Assembly: GCA_947626675.1 (NCBI GenBank)
Contig: CANQTC010000009.1
Span: 38,291-102,290, forward strand
Reading direction: 5' to 3'
Origin: an uncultured Coprococcus sp.
GTDB lineage: Bacteria > Bacillota > Clostridia > Lachnospirales > Lachnospiraceae
DNA: 64,000 bases
Shown here piece by piece: positions 1-9,926 of the stretch. Position numbers and translations under genes: made by a program. The number at the start of each line of letters is the position of its first letter. Within the stretch, counting starts at the first letter, position 1. The notes under the pieces were generated by a model. That model was not told where the DNA came from, made no database searches, and saw nothing but the letters and a program-made list of their open reading frames with translations.

Positions 1-1346
1 CCAAGCGCTTTTTCTTTACCGCCGCGATAATCTTCTACTGCCTTCGGATTATTCCTGATGGCCTCCTCACAGGCTGTTTTTAAAGCGCCTTCATCATTTA
101 CGGTTGCAAGACCATGTTCTTTCACATAAACCTCCGGGTCTATATCATCCGTAAAAATTTTCTCGAAAACCTCTTTTGCAACAGTTCCGTTAATCACCTT
201 ATCATCAGCCAGTTTTATCAGCTTCGCAAAATTTTCCGCGCTAAAAGCAAGCGCATCGGCATCCATCTGATGTTCTTTCATCAACCGCATGGTTTCTACC
301 ATTAGCCAGTTTGATACCTTCTTCGGATTTGCGCCAAGCGCTATGGTCTCCTCAAATAAATCAGCCATCCTCTTAGTATTCGTAATAATATCGATATCAT
401 AATCCGGAAGCTCATACTCTTCTTTATATCGGAGCTTCTTCTCATCCCTGAATTCAGGCTGCGCTGCCTTGATTTCTTCAAGCCACTCATCACTGATATG
501 GATTGGAACAAGGTCCGGGTCAGGAAAATATCTGTAGTCCTGTGCATCTTCTTTGGAACGCATCGCATATGAATATTCTTTTGTGTCATCCCATCTTCTT
601 GTTTCCTGAATAACAGGCTCACCGGACTCGATTAAATCAATCTGACGTTCCCGTTCATTCTCAATTGCTCTTGCGATTGCTTTAAATGAATTCAGGTTCT
701 TTGTCTCTGTTCTTGTTCCGAATGTTTCCGAACCAACCTCTCTTACTGACAGGTTTACATCTGCTCTCATAGAACCCTCATTCAACTTACAGTCTGATGC
801 GCCAAGATATTGTATGATAAGTCTTAACTTCTCAAGATAAGCGATAACCTCTTCTGCGGAACGCATATCCGGTTCAGATACAATCTCTATCAACGGTACA
901 CCGGAACGGTTAAAGTCTACAAGAGAACTGTCTGTATATGGATCATGTACCAGTTTACCGGCATCTTCCTCCATATGTATCTCATGTATTCTTACAAATT
1001 TCTTTTTACCCTCTGCTTCTATCTCGACCTTGCCGTCACGACATATTGGATAATATAGCTGTGATATCTGATAGTTCTGCGGGTTATCGGGATAAAAATA
1101 ATTCTTTCTGTCAAATTTGCAGTTTCTTGTTATGGTACAGTTTGTAGCAAGTCCGACTGCCACCGCCTTTTCCACAACACCTTTATTTAAAACAGGAAGT
1201 GAACCGGGCATACCTGTACATACAGGGCAGGTATGTGTATTTGGCGCACCGCCAAACGCTGTACTGCATCCGCAGAATATTTTTGTCTTTGTAGCCAGTT
1301 CAACATGAACTTCCAGTCCTATCACTGTCTCATATGCTTTACTCAT
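1..1346 (-). CDS. gatB: Aspartyl/glutamyl-tRNA(Asn/Gln) amidotransferase subunit B (C-terminus cut by window edge)
   Basis: GatB binds misacylated Glu-tRNA(Gln) or Asp-tRNA(Asn), activates the acyl group with ATP and receives ammonia from GatA. Read on the minus strand from an ATG at 1346, the protein opens with the family signature YETVIGLEVHVEL followed by a CGCS...CPVCTGMPG zinc-type segment, and at the window edge it still reads the C-terminal YqeY-like tail (NPKAVEDYRGGKEKALG). About 448 codons are present of the usual 475, so roughly 25-30 residues lie outside the window. It starts 3 bases after gatA stops, so the three subunits form one operon. Confidence 0.97.
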   Translation of the reverse strand, partial: MSKAYETVIGLEVHVELATKTKIFCGCSTAFGGAPNTHTCPVCTGMPGSLPVLNKGVVEKAVAVGLATNCTITRNCKFDRKNYFYPDNPQNYQISQLYYPICRDGKVEIEAEGKKKFVRIHEIHMEEDAGKLVHDPYTDSSLVDFNRSGVPLIEIVSEPDMRSAEEVIAYLEKLRLIIQYLGASDCKLNEGSMRADVNLSVREVGSETFGTRTETKNLNSFKAIARAIENERERQIDLIESGEPVIQETRRWDDTKEYSYAMRSKEDAQDYRYFPDPDLVPIHISDEWLEEIKAAQPEFRDEKKLRYKEEYELPDYDIDIITNTKRMADLFEETIALGANPKKVSNWLMVETMRLMKEHQMDADALAFSAENFAKLIKLADDKVINGTVAKEVFEKIFTDDIDPEVYVKEHGLATVNDEGALKTACEEAIRNNPKAVEDYRGGKEKAL

Positions 1347-1349
1347 ATA

Positions 1350-2822
1350 TTACAGCCCCCTTTCACTTACACCGGCAGGTCTCTTATATTCCTTTGTCTG
1401 CTCAAATGCATATGCTGCTCTTATAATTGTTTTTTCATGAAAGGCGTCGCCGACCATCTGAAGTCCTATCGGCATCCCATCGCTGTCATATCCGCAAGGC
1501 AGCGATATACCCGGAAGTCCTGCCAGATTGACAGGAACTGTATAGACATCACCTAAATACATCTTTATCGGATCACTCAAAGACGCTCCCATATCCAATG
1601 CCGTAGTCGGCGCAACCGGTCCCATAATAACATCATACTTTTCAAACGCCTTATCATATGCCTGCTTAATCAGTGCCTTTACCTTAAGCGCTTTTACATA
1701 GTATGCGTCATAATAACCGGAACTAAGCACAAAAGAACCAAGCATAATTCTTCTCTTTACTTCCGCGCCGAAGCCTTCTGAACGGCTCTTCTTATACATA
1801 TTGTGAAGGTCTGTATATTGTTCTGTCCGATATCCGTATTTCACACCGTCAAATCGTTCAAGATTTGAACTTGCTTCCGCAGAAGCAATAATATAATATG
1901 CAGGAATGGCATATTCCACCATACCGAGGTCAAATTCCTCGACAATAGCGCCTTTGCTCTTTAATACCTCTGCTGCCTTATAAACCGCATCTTTTATCTC
2001 GCTGTCAAGACCTTCTGTAAAGTAATCTCTTGGAAGTCCAATCTTCATCCCCTTTACATCATCAACAAGCGCGGTTGTAAAATCATTGTCTGTTCTGTTT
2101 ACAGATGTAGAGTCTTTTTTGTCATATTGTGATATTGCTTCAAGAATCGTTGCGCAGTCTGTTACATCCTTTGCAATCGGGCCTATCTGGTCAAGTGATG
2201 AACCATATGCGATAAGTCCGTATCTTGATACTCTTCCATATGTCGGCTTGATACCTGTAACACCACAGAATGAAGCAGGCTGCCTTATAGAGCCGCCCGT
2301 ATCCGAACCCAGCGCACAAGGAACTTCCTCGGCGGCAACTGCCGCTGCCGAACCACCTGATGAACCGCCCGGCACTTTCGTAATATCCCACGGATTTTTT
2401 GTCTCGCCATAATAAGAAGTTTCGGTTGTACTTCCCATTGCAAACTCATCCATATTGGTCTTACCGATAATAACAGCGCCTGCTTCCATCAGTTTCAAAA
2501 CAGCTTCTGCCGTATAGGTCGGAACAAAATCAGATAATATCTTTGATGAACAACTGGTTAAAATTCCCTCCTGACACATATTATCTTTGATTGCGATTGG
2601 CACACCTGCAAGCGGGCCTGTAAGTTCCCCGGCATCGATTTTCTTCTGAACTTCGATAGCCTGCTTTAATGCACCCTCTCTGTCAACTGTAACAAAACAA
2701 TTATATTCTTTATCATATTGTTCAATTGCATCAAGACATGCCGTTACTGCCTCAATAACGCTTATTTCTTTTGCCTTAATCTTCCTGCCTATTTCGGCGG
2801 CAGTCATCCCTGTTATATTCAT
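1350..2822 (-). CDS. gatA: Aspartyl/glutamyl-tRNA amidotransferase subunit A
   Basis: Amidase-signature glutaminase of the GatCAB complex; it releases ammonia from glutamine or asparagine for transamidation of charged tRNA. The Ser-cisSer-Lys machinery is visible: Lys79 in AIKDN, the GGSSGGSAAA loop near residue 154, and the GSDTGGSIRQP nucleophile segment near 174-180. I place the start at 2822 (MNITGMTAAE) because a GGGAGG ribosome-binding site lies just upstream; the longer open frame runs back into gatC. The 490-aa length is normal. It lies 13 bases after gatC and 3 before gatB. Confidence 0.97.
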   Translation of the reverse strand: MNITGMTAAEIGRKIKAKEISVIEAVTACLDAIEQYDKEYNCFVTVDREGALKQAIEVQKKIDAGELTGPLAGVPIAIKDNMCQEGILTSCSSKILSDFVPTYTAEAVLKLMEAGAVIIGKTNMDEFAMGSTTETSYYGETKNPWDITKVPGGSSGGSAAAVAAEEVPCALGSDTGGSIRQPASFCGVTGIKPTYGRVSRYGLIAYGSSLDQIGPIAKDVTDCATILEAISQYDKKDSTSVNRTDNDFTTALVDDVKGMKIGLPRDYFTEGLDSEIKDAVYKAAEVLKSKGAIVEEFDLGMVEYAIPAYYIIASAEASSNLERFDGVKYGYRTEQYTDLHNMYKKSRSEGFGAEVKRRIMLGSFVLSSGYYDAYYVKALKVKALIKQAYDKAFEKYDVIMGPVAPTTALDMGASLSDPIKMYLGDVYTVPVNLAGLPGISLPCGYDSDGMPIGLQMVGDAFHEKTIIRAAYAFEQTKEYKRPAGVSERGL

Positions 2823-2835
2823 CTTATCCGCCTCC

Positions 2836-3123
2836 CTAGTCAAATGTCTTAGGCACCTTATAGCAGCCATCTTTTTGCTCCGGTGCATTCTTAAGAAGAT
2901 TTTCCCTGTCGTCTCCGTTTGTAACTACATCTTCGCGGAACACATTATTATATGGAAACGTATGACTCATAGCAGTAACATTTTCCGTATCAAGTTCATT
3001 TAACTTACTTACATAATCAAGCATTTCCGACATATCTTTTTTTGCCTGAAGCTTTTCCTCGTCTGAGAGTTCAAGCTTTGCCAAAATACCTACATAATCG
3101 ATTGTCTCGTCTGTAATTATCAT
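2836..3123 (-). CDS. gatC: Aspartyl/glutamyl-tRNA amidotransferase subunit C
   Basis: Small belt-like subunit that wraps around GatA and stabilises the GatCAB amidotransferase. The 95 aa show the family pattern: an N-terminal [21 protein letters not shown] helix, then a [10 protein letters not shown] segment and a conserved hydrophobic-proline tail ([15 protein letters not shown]). The ATG at 3123 has an AGGAGA ribosome-binding site. First gene of gatCAB. Confidence 0.96.
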   Translation of the reverse strand: MIITDETIDYVGILAKLELSDEEKLQAKKDMSEMLDYVSKLNELDTENVTAMSHTFPYNNVFREDVVTNGDDRENLLKNAPEQKDGCYKVPKTFD

Positions 3124-3151
3124 GACCTATTCTCCTGTTTTTTATTAGTTT

Positions 3152-3157
3152 ATTATA
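3152..3157 (-). promoter_or_regulatory. Probable -10 of the gatCAB promoter
   Basis: A perfect TATAAT on the minus strand about 30 bases upstream of gatC. I see no good -35 at 16-18 bp, so only the -10 is proposed. The gap to the upstream gene (3124-3266) is otherwise AT-rich with no T-box-like leader. Confidence 0.4.
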
Positions 3158-3266
3158 GGCAATTGCAAAACAAACTATTTTTATGTTGTTACTTCCATGC
3201 GTTTCGCAATTATCTAATTCATTTATTAATGTAGTGACAAATTAAATACTGTTAGATATTAGCACA

Positions 3267-4844
3267 TTAGGTATTTATTTGCAAGTAGCCGGCTATTCTG
3301 GCAGAATTATCATCATCTACATATTTGAAATATCTGTTATACATATTGTCATATTCAGCTTTTAATTTGAAATTCGTATTTGCATATCCGTCAACAATTC
3401 GTATCAGCTTATGAATATCCGTTACCCGGTCACCAAATAATTCTGTCTTCATATCCATATAACTTCCCTGCGACTCCGTATACCGGTCTAAATCAAACTG
3501 GTAAAAAGTTACCGGCTTATGCTGATAAAAGACATCCCATGATACGGAGGAATAGTCAGTAATCAGCATCTTACAGCGCATAATAAGCTGATTCAACGGT
3601 TCTTCACCGAATTGCACGATACGGATTCTTCGATTATCCACATCAAAATCTTTGATATAATTTCTGAATTTTGGATGGATATAGAAACACAGTTGAAGAT
3701 TTCTTTTCTCAAGAAGCACCATCAGCTCCTTCGAGCCCAGCAGTTCGCTATACCTTTTGAAATACTCACTGTTTACAAAGGTTTCATCATCAACTTCTTC
3801 CAGCCAGTTCCGCCATGTCGGCATCAAAAGCAGCATGTTGTAATCAATACTGCCGGGAATAATGGTATCTGACTTATCGGAAAGCACATCCCATCTGGCA
3901 AGCCCCGTAACCGCAATCTCATCATCACGATATCCAAAGTTTTCCCGCACAATCTCCTTTTCGTAATCGGATGAAACGATAAATAAATTACACTCTCCGA
4001 CCTGACCTTTTCCGTAAATATGTTCCACTCTTTTCAGTCCAAGCACGCCATGCTGAAGAAATATCAGCGGTATTTTTCTTACCATATGGGAAATCAGGCT
4101 CATTCTCATACGCCATGCATACAGATGCTTTCTTGTATCCGTACTGACAAGCTGCTTCGCACCTAACATATATAATTTATGTTTTAACGACATAAATGGT
4201 ATCACGTTCTTCTCATATGGTATCAGCATCTCCTTATCTTTAGATGCCTTATCGATTATATAATATATATGACAGGAACGCTTTTTCTCTAATTCATTAT
4301 CCATACAATATTTAAAGAAATAAAAGCCATTGTCTTCTGCCATCTGACAGAATTTCTCATACACAAGAACGATATTTTTCCTTTTGATAAAAGGGCTCAA
4401 AATAAAATATAAAAGCAGCACAAAGCCCTCCCTGATACGAAAGCCAAGCGTATCCTGCGGCGTATATTCCCTGTACTGGAATGCAATATTTTTCTCAGGT
4501 GTAATATAGGGATGCATAAACATGCCCGTTTCTTTATTCCTGTACTTACCGTCATATAATGGAAAACGGATAAGATTTTTAAGACTTCCAACCGCTACCG
4601 GTTCCTCTCCATCATCAGTCTGTGCATATAAATCCCAATAAATAACCTTTAAATCAATATCAGAAAGCACTAGGTCTGCACGCCATGCCATCTGCCCTTT
4701 ATTCTGAATGGCAAATGCATACTCGCACCGGTCTTTTTCCAGCTTATTCCGATACCGCAGGACAAGAGCGTTTAGCGGCTTATCCCCTTTTATCTTAATC
4801 TTTAGTGTTTTTTTCCAAAAACGGATTCCTGTTAAAGAAAACAT
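3267..4844 (-). CDS. CDP-glycerol glycerophosphotransferase family protein (teichoic-acid type)
   Basis: Member of the TagB/TagF Glyphos_transf family, which moves glycerol-phosphate (or ribitol-phosphate) from a CDP-alcohol onto a growing surface polymer at the cytoplasmic membrane face. The catalytic C-terminal half carries the diagnostic FLQHGVLGLKRV (His near residue 266) and LITDYSSVSWDVF (near 430) motifs. The N-terminal 110 residues are a beta-rich segment seen in multi-domain TagB-like proteins. It is the last gene of a four-gene operon, 8 bases downstream of the fusion gene, with an AGGGGAG site before its ATG. The exact acceptor cannot be told. Confidence 0.85.
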   Translation of the reverse strand: MFSLTGIRFWKKTLKIKIKGDKPLNALVLRYRNKLEKDRCEYAFAIQNKGQMAWRADLVLSDIDLKVIYWDLYAQTDDGEEPVAVGSLKNLIRFPLYDGKYRNKETGMFMHPYITPEKNIAFQYREYTPQDTLGFRIREGFVLLLYFILSPFIKRKNIVLVYEKFCQMAEDNGFYFFKYCMDNELEKKRSCHIYYIIDKASKDKEMLIPYEKNVIPFMSLKHKLYMLGAKQLVSTDTRKHLYAWRMRMSLISHMVRKIPLIFLQHGVLGLKRVEHIYGKGQVGECNLFIVSSDYEKEIVRENFGYRDDEIAVTGLARWDVLSDKSDTIIPGSIDYNMLLLMPTWRNWLEEVDDETFVNSEYFKRYSELLGSKELMVLLEKRNLQLCFYIHPKFRNYIKDFDVDNRRIRIVQFGEEPLNQLIMRCKMLITDYSSVSWDVFYQHKPVTFYQFDLDRYTESQGSYMDMKTELFGDRVTDIHKLIRIVDGYANTNFKLKAEYDNMYNRYFKYVDDDNSARIAGYLQINT

Positions 4845-4852
4845 ATTCTCCC

Positions 4853-7255
4853 CTATCTGATTGCTTTTTCAAATTCTTCAAATGCCTGTCTGTTATATTC
4901 TCTGCTGTCAAAAGTATAAGAAGGAACGCCGCCTTCCATATAGGCAGAAAGCGCCTGTGCAATCCTGTCCTTATCCATGCCGCATATCAACTGTCCATTT
5001 TCTATCAGGCAGTCCTTCGCTGTAGAAAAATTGCTCATGATAATGGGCAGATTTAAAGTTCTTGCTTCCAAAATAACCATCGGCTGTCCTTCATGAAGCG
5101 AAGGCAGTATAAAGCATTGGCACTTGCTCATAATGGCGAATGGATTTGCCACATTTCCTGTCAGAATCACTTTATCCGTCAGATTATGCTCCGCTATATA
5201 AGCAGCAAGCTGATTTCTGAATGGCCCGTCCCCTAAAATATACAGCCTTGTATGCTCATATTCTTTAGAGAAATCTTCAAATGCCTTTATCAGCTCCATC
5301 TGGTTTTTCTCTACTGACATCCTGCCTATATTGACGAAGTTCGTATATGTGCTGTCTATCTGAATACCGGCTTCTGCAAGCGCCTTATCCGCATCTTCCA
5401 GACACTTCTCAATCCGATTTGCATCAATCATATTTCTTACATATCGATAGCTGTCATTTCCGCCTATCTGCTTTTTATTAATTTCCATAACGCTTCTGCT
5501 GCAAGCTACCACATGGTCATATTCAGGATATGTTCCAAACACAATATCCAGGCGCTTTTTATTCGGTTTCTTTCCATTTACCACCTTATTCCGGTCTGCT
5601 GCCATATCATTATGCTGCCATATGGATTTAATCCCTGACGGAGCATTTGCCGCTACCATCGAAAATAACGGCGAATATCCTACAAAATCAATCACATAGT
5701 CAAAAGTGGTCTGTCCGAACATCCGCTTATACTCCTTTGCCGCGATATCCGACAAATATCTTTTGTGCTGCTGATAACCACAGAGAAGCCCTTTTACAAA
5801 ATGCAGATTATCGCCGACAGAACCCAATGCCGCTATCGTATGGACAAGCACACGCACCTCTTTCGGAATCGAAAGAAGCCGTTCGTTATCTGCTTCACTG
5901 ACAGGCTGATAAACATAAAGTGTTACATCGTACTTTTCATAGTCCATATTCTGAAGCAGCGAAAGCATACTGTATGTGATACCATATGCGCGAAGTGAGC
6001 CTAAGAAAAACAAAATCTTTTTTCTTCCGGATTTCTTCGTATGGTTCATACCATTTATATCGTCGTATTTTTTATTCAATATAATATCTAATATCCTGCC
6101 GCAGACTTTTCCGTCATCCTTTGGTGCCGCCCATGCTCTTATTTCATCATAATGCGCCTGACCTTCTCTGCCGATATCGTCTATTTTATTTATCCACACT
6201 GCAAGCTCTTCTTTGGAAGATGTCATCGGTCCCGGAAGCTTCGCTTCCAAATTTTCAATTCCTCTGTACCTGTTATATTCTTCGATATCATCACAGTAAA
6301 AAAGTACAGGTCTTCCTGTAACGATAAAATCATAAAATATGCTTGAATAATCAGATACCAATATATCCATAACGGACAATATCTCATTTGTATCGATTGA
6401 TGACGGAACAATATAATTGATATCCGCGCTTTTTTCCGCCCATTTCCGATAGACTGCCACATGCGGTTTTATCAGAAGCTGATATTTGTCCGTATCGATA
6501 TGGCTGTTCATATAATCATGGAACGCTACATAATCCTCTATGCTTCCTTCAGGATTATTCCATATCGTACCACGCCACGTTGGCGCATATAAAATAAGCT
6601 TCTTGTTGTCTTCTATCGCAACGCCATTCTTACGAAGCCTGTCAATCACATCCTGCCTGTCTGCCAAAAACAATCGGTCGCAGCGCGCCTGTCCTTCTTC
6701 TAATATCACGCCGCCATATATGTCTTTCATCTTATATGCCTCATTATACATCTCTGTATGATGTGCATTCGGTGACAGCAGATAATCCGCCTGCATAAAA
6801 TTTCTAACGGTATTTGCCGAGTCTATAATCCCATCCGGTGTATCATATCCCATCTTCTTAAGAGGGATTCCATGCCATGTATTAATATAAGTCTGGCCTT
6901 CACGCTTTCTGAAATACTGTGGAAAAGTAACGTTGTTGATTACATACTCTGCGGTTGCAAGATAATGATTATAGGAAGCGGATTTATATTTTACAAGTTC
7001 AACATCTGCGTTCAGGTGCAGCTCCTCCATGATTTTCTTTCCTGCCGCCATATCAGAAACTGCCCATACATGATGAAACTGCCCATACCTGTCTTCATCC
7101 CTGATAAGTTCGCGAAATAACGCATACGGTCCGCATGATATTGTCTGTCCAAAAAATGCTTCATATAAGATAACACCTTTTTTTATCGGTTTACAGACAG
7201 CCTTAAAATATGGATTTGTCATTCTGTATATCTGTTTTAACTTTTCTTTCATCAA
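4853..7255 (-). CDS. CDP-glycerol glycerophosphotransferase fused to a GT4 glycosyltransferase
   Basis: An 800-aa two-enzyme protein. Residues about 1-400 are a Glyphos_transf domain with NTWHGIPLKKMG (near 120) and LVSDYSSIFYDF (near 302). Residues about 415-795 are a GT-B fold GT4 transferase, with FFLGSLRAYG at its start and the sugar-nucleotide segment NIGRMSVEKNQ...GEGxG-like HEGQPMVILEARTL near 730. One polypeptide could therefore add both glycerol-phosphate and a sugar to the same polymer. The start overlaps the upstream stop in an ATGA, implying translational coupling; two consecutive ATGs (7255, 7252) are possible starts. Confidence 0.87.
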   Translation of the reverse strand: MMKEKLKQIYRMTNPYFKAVCKPIKKGVILYEAFFGQTISCGPYALFRELIRDEDRYGQFHHVWAVSDMAAGKKIMEELHLNADVELVKYKSASYNHYLATAEYVINNVTFPQYFRKREGQTYINTWHGIPLKKMGYDTPDGIIDSANTVRNFMQADYLLSPNAHHTEMYNEAYKMKDIYGGVILEEGQARCDRLFLADRQDVIDRLRKNGVAIEDNKKLILYAPTWRGTIWNNPEGSIEDYVAFHDYMNSHIDTDKYQLLIKPHVAVYRKWAEKSADINYIVPSSIDTNEILSVMDILVSDYSSIFYDFIVTGRPVLFYCDDIEEYNRYRGIENLEAKLPGPMTSSKEELAVWINKIDDIGREGQAHYDEIRAWAAPKDDGKVCGRILDIILNKKYDDINGMNHTKKSGRKKILFFLGSLRAYGITYSMLSLLQNMDYEKYDVTLYVYQPVSEADNERLLSIPKEVRVLVHTIAALGSVGDNLHFVKGLLCGYQQHKRYLSDIAAKEYKRMFGQTTFDYVIDFVGYSPLFSMVAANAPSGIKSIWQHNDMAADRNKVVNGKKPNKKRLDIVFGTYPEYDHVVACSRSVMEINKKQIGGNDSYRYVRNMIDANRIEKCLEDADKALAEAGIQIDSTYTNFVNIGRMSVEKNQMELIKAFEDFSKEYEHTRLYILGDGPFRNQLAAYIAEHNLTDKVILTGNVANPFAIMSKCQCFILPSLHEGQPMVILEARTLNLPIIMSNFSTAKDCLIENGQLICGMDKDRIAQALSAYMEGGVPSYTFDSREYNRQAFEEFEKAIR

Positions 7256-8421
7256 TTCATAATCCTGTCCAGTAACATCTTTGTACTATTTCCATCATTA
7301 TATTTATTTACTGTTTTATTAATCTCCCGGCGTTTTTCTGCATAATCATCTCTTCCGCAAATAACAGCCTGTATAAATTCCATTAAATCATCATCTGTTT
7401 TTATATTCATACCGGGCATCATCGCAAGTGGTTCGTCAAACACAAAACCTCTATCGCCTTCATACTGTTCCATATCACTCAGTACAAAACCGATTGGCCG
7501 GTCTAACATCATATAATCAAAATACACCGAAGAATAATCTGTAATCAATGCATCCGCATTTCGCAAATATGCATATAAATCCTTCCCCATATGCTGAAAC
7601 TCTTCATGGCTGTAAATCTCTATATTACTGAAGCGGTTCTCTGCCGGCACAACCTTCTGAAGCGGATGATGCTTCACAATGAGTCTTGTCCGATTCTCTT
7701 TTAGCCACTGATTCAGTGCTTCAATTTCTTTACCGTTTCTTTCAAAAATACTGATTGGATTGTCAGAATGGGGGCGTTCCTGATTACAGGTGTCCCTGTA
7801 GGTAGGCAGCCAGAATATCAGCTTTTCTGTTTCCTGCCGTATCTCTTTGTCCTCTTTCACATCTTGTCTGAATAATCTGTCGTTTCTCGGCTGTCCATTA
7901 ACCAGTACCTGACTATCCGAACAGTTAAAGCTTTTTTTCATAATATCAGCAAAAAAATCAGACGTAGCAATAATATAGGTAAAATAATTATATGGAATTT
8001 GCTCTTTCCCATGCTCCATGTTGCCAATCCGTTTTAATGGCATTCCATGCCATACATTGACAACAATCTGATTTTTTGCAGGTTTAATGGGATATTTCCC
8101 AAAGCTGTAAAATGCATATTTTGCCTTTAAAAATCTGAATATACCTTTTTTTAATCCTACAAACTCTATATTTTCATATAAATCAGGATGTTCCTGCTTC
8201 TTTTTGTTATATTCTTCCCATTCATGAATTGCACAGACGATATGATATTTTTTATTATACCCATGTTCCAGCATATAATCATATACAGCCTTTACATTAT
8301 CCCTGAAACCTAAATTGGAATAAAAAAATATCGTATTTTCGTCTTTCTGAACCAATCGATTCACAAGTGTAAGCGGTACGAAACAGCATCTTAGCAGTTC
8401 CCGTTTTGTTTCTTTTTTCAT
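7252..8421 (-). CDS. CDP-glycerol glycerophosphotransferase family protein
   Basis: A 389-aa single-domain member of the TagB/TagF family. NVWHGMPLKRIGNMEHG (near residue 122) and LITDYSSVYFDYMMLDRPIGF (near 300) are the paired catalytic motifs. It is coupled by 4-base ATGA overlaps to both neighbours, the GT2 gene upstream and the fusion gene downstream. Of the three transferases in the operon this one is shortest and most like a primase/first-unit enzyme, but that role is inference. Confidence 0.86.
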   Translation of the reverse strand: MKKETKRELLRCCFVPLTLVNRLVQKDENTIFFYSNLGFRDNVKAVYDYMLEHGYNKKYHIVCAIHEWEEYNKKKQEHPDLYENIEFVGLKKGIFRFLKAKYAFYSFGKYPIKPAKNQIVVNVWHGMPLKRIGNMEHGKEQIPYNYFTYIIATSDFFADIMKKSFNCSDSQVLVNGQPRNDRLFRQDVKEDKEIRQETEKLIFWLPTYRDTCNQERPHSDNPISIFERNGKEIEALNQWLKENRTRLIVKHHPLQKVVPAENRFSNIEIYSHEEFQHMGKDLYAYLRNADALITDYSSVYFDYMMLDRPIGFVLSDMEQYEGDRGFVFDEPLAMMPGMNIKTDDDLMEFIQAVICGRDDYAEKRREINKTVNKYNDGNSTKMLLDRIMN

Positions 8422-9239
8422 TTACGAAGTACCTTCTTGTAAAATATTTCCCTCATTTTATTGGGCATCATACCAACTACAGCATGGGGAACTGTAGATT
8501 CCAGGTATTCTATCTTATTTGTATATCCCATTTCATGAATTGTCTTTCTGTAATCAAGCATATGCTTCACATAAGCTCTGCCGCCGCGTCTTTTATACAA
8601 ATCATCCCCGGCACGCATATACAGAATCGGTTCACTGATATTATATCCTTTTGCGCCATTTGCCAGCATACGAACCCACAAATAGTAATCTTCAAAATAT
8701 GGAAAATCCTGATACCCGCCTGCCGCTTCTACTGAACTCTTTCTGAACATGACAGACGGATGATTAAACGGATTTCGCTTCTTTGAAAATGCCACAATTT
8801 CGTCATGCCTGTGGGGCAGTACCCTGTTTGCTATCGGATTTTCGATTGTTCCTTCAAATTCCGTTATTGCACCGCCTACGATATCGACTTCCATCAGCTC
8901 AAATATCTGAAGCTGTTTTTCAAACCGGTCTTCCATACAGATATCATCGCTGTCCATTCTTGCTACCAGTTCATTTCTGCAATGTTTCAGTCCCACATTA
9001 AGCGCCACGCCAAGACCTTTATTTTCATGAAGCCTCACAATATGAACCGCTTCATATGCTTTCTCATATTCTGCAAGTACATTATCCAACTCTTCTGTAA
9101 GCGGGCCGTCGCATACAATTACAAAGTCATCTGTCACTACGGTTTGATTGAACACGCTGTCGATACTCGACCTTAAGTAATCGCTTTTTTCTTTTTCATA
9201 TACTGACATCAGCACTGAATATTTCTGATATTCCTTCAT
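8418..9239 (-). CDS. Family 2 glycosyltransferase
   Basis: GT-A fold inverting sugar transferase, cytoplasmic or membrane-associated, probably adding a sugar to the surface polymer made by the next three genes. Visible motifs are SVLMSVYEKEK at the N-terminus, a VCDGPL acceptor-side Asp, the DXD-type VARMDSDDIC near residue 97, and NPFNHPSVMFRKS (near 155) as in the WcaA-like group. It is the first gene of the operon and overlaps the next gene by ATGA. Confidence 0.9.
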   Translation of the reverse strand: MKEYQKYSVLMSVYEKEKSDYLRSSIDSVFNQTVVTDDFVIVCDGPLTEELDNVLAEYEKAYEAVHIVRLHENKGLGVALNVGLKHCRNELVARMDSDDICMEDRFEKQLQIFELMEVDIVGGAITEFEGTIENPIANRVLPHRHDEIVAFSKKRNPFNHPSVMFRKSSVEAAGGYQDFPYFEDYYLWVRMLANGAKGYNISEPILYMRAGDDLYKRRGGRAYVKHMLDYRKTIHEMGYTNKIEYLESTVPHAVVGMMPNKMREIFYKKVLRK

Positions 9240-9307
9240 AATAACAGCCTGTCCCTCTTTTCCAAATTACTTATCATTTTTTAAGAAAACATTATTTTCC
9301 ATTTGTA

Positions 9308-9336
9308 ATAGTAGCATAATGAGGGGTGTTTCGCAA
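9308..9336 (-). promoter_or_regulatory. Promoter of the glycerol-phosphate polymer operon
   Basis: Minus strand: -35 TTGCGA (9331-9336), 17-bp spacer, -10 TACTAT (9308-9313) with an extended TG one base before it. Predicted transcription start is about 60 bases ahead of the GT2 start codon. Confidence 0.55.
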
Positions 9337-9366
9337 TATTTATCATATCTTTACCGATTTTACCAA

Positions 9367-9849
9367 CTAGCTGTACGATACCATCTGCTCCACAAGTTCT
9401 TCCCCTGCATACTTTAGCTTTAATGTAAAAAATGGTGCGTTCTCTTCAAGCAAATGAAAAAATACTTTATCACCTTCCCATAATGGGAGATTGTATACTT
9501 CTGATTTTGCAACCCACTCAAGCCTGCCTTCGGTACAGCCTTCCATAACACTTTTTACAAGTTCGCCTTCATATCCGGTAGCTGTATAAAGAAACATATA
9601 CTCCGTCTGCCATCTGTCACTTATAAATGTGATAACACCTCTTAACCGATACTTTGTAAGGCGAAGTCCTGTCTCTTCCTGAACTTCTCTTAAAAGACAT
9701 TCTTCAGGACTCTCATCCTTCTCAAAATGGCCGCCTACGCCAACCCATTTGTCCTTATTGATATCATTTTCTTTTTTTACCCTGTGCATCATTAAGTACT
9801 GGTCATCTTTTTCTATATAGCAAAGGGTTGTCAGATTGCTCTTGTCCAT
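9367..9849 (-). CDS. NUDIX hydrolase (MutT/8-oxo-dGTP type)
   Basis: A 160-aa NUDIX pyrophosphohydrolase. The Nudix box is complete: GGHFEKDESPEECLLREVQE followed by ETGL (residues about 38-61), holding the REVQEE metal-binding glutamates. The N-terminal CYIEKDDQYLMMHRVKKEND and the tail with WVAKSEVYNLPLWEGDK are typical of small MutT-like 8-oxo-dGTP diphosphatases. A GGGAGA site precedes the ATG. It stands alone on the minus strand between the cell-wall operon and two membrane proteins. Confidence 0.9.
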   Translation of the reverse strand: MDKSNLTTLCYIEKDDQYLMMHRVKKENDINKDKWVGVGGHFEKDESPEECLLREVQEETGLRLTKYRLRGVITFISDRWQTEYMFLYTATGYEGELVKSVMEGCTEGRLEWVAKSEVYNLPLWEGDKVFFHLLEENAPFFTLKLKYAGEELVEQMVSYS

Positions 9850-9926
9850 GTTTTTTCTCCCATCGTATATTGATTTTTATTATGTTTCATCCATCATTTT
9901 CTGATTTTTTAAAATATATGAGTGCT

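Noticed and set aside
114..1556. Several plus-strand frames of 60-110 codons
   Set aside because: Shadows of gatB and gatA, which read as known families on the minus strand.
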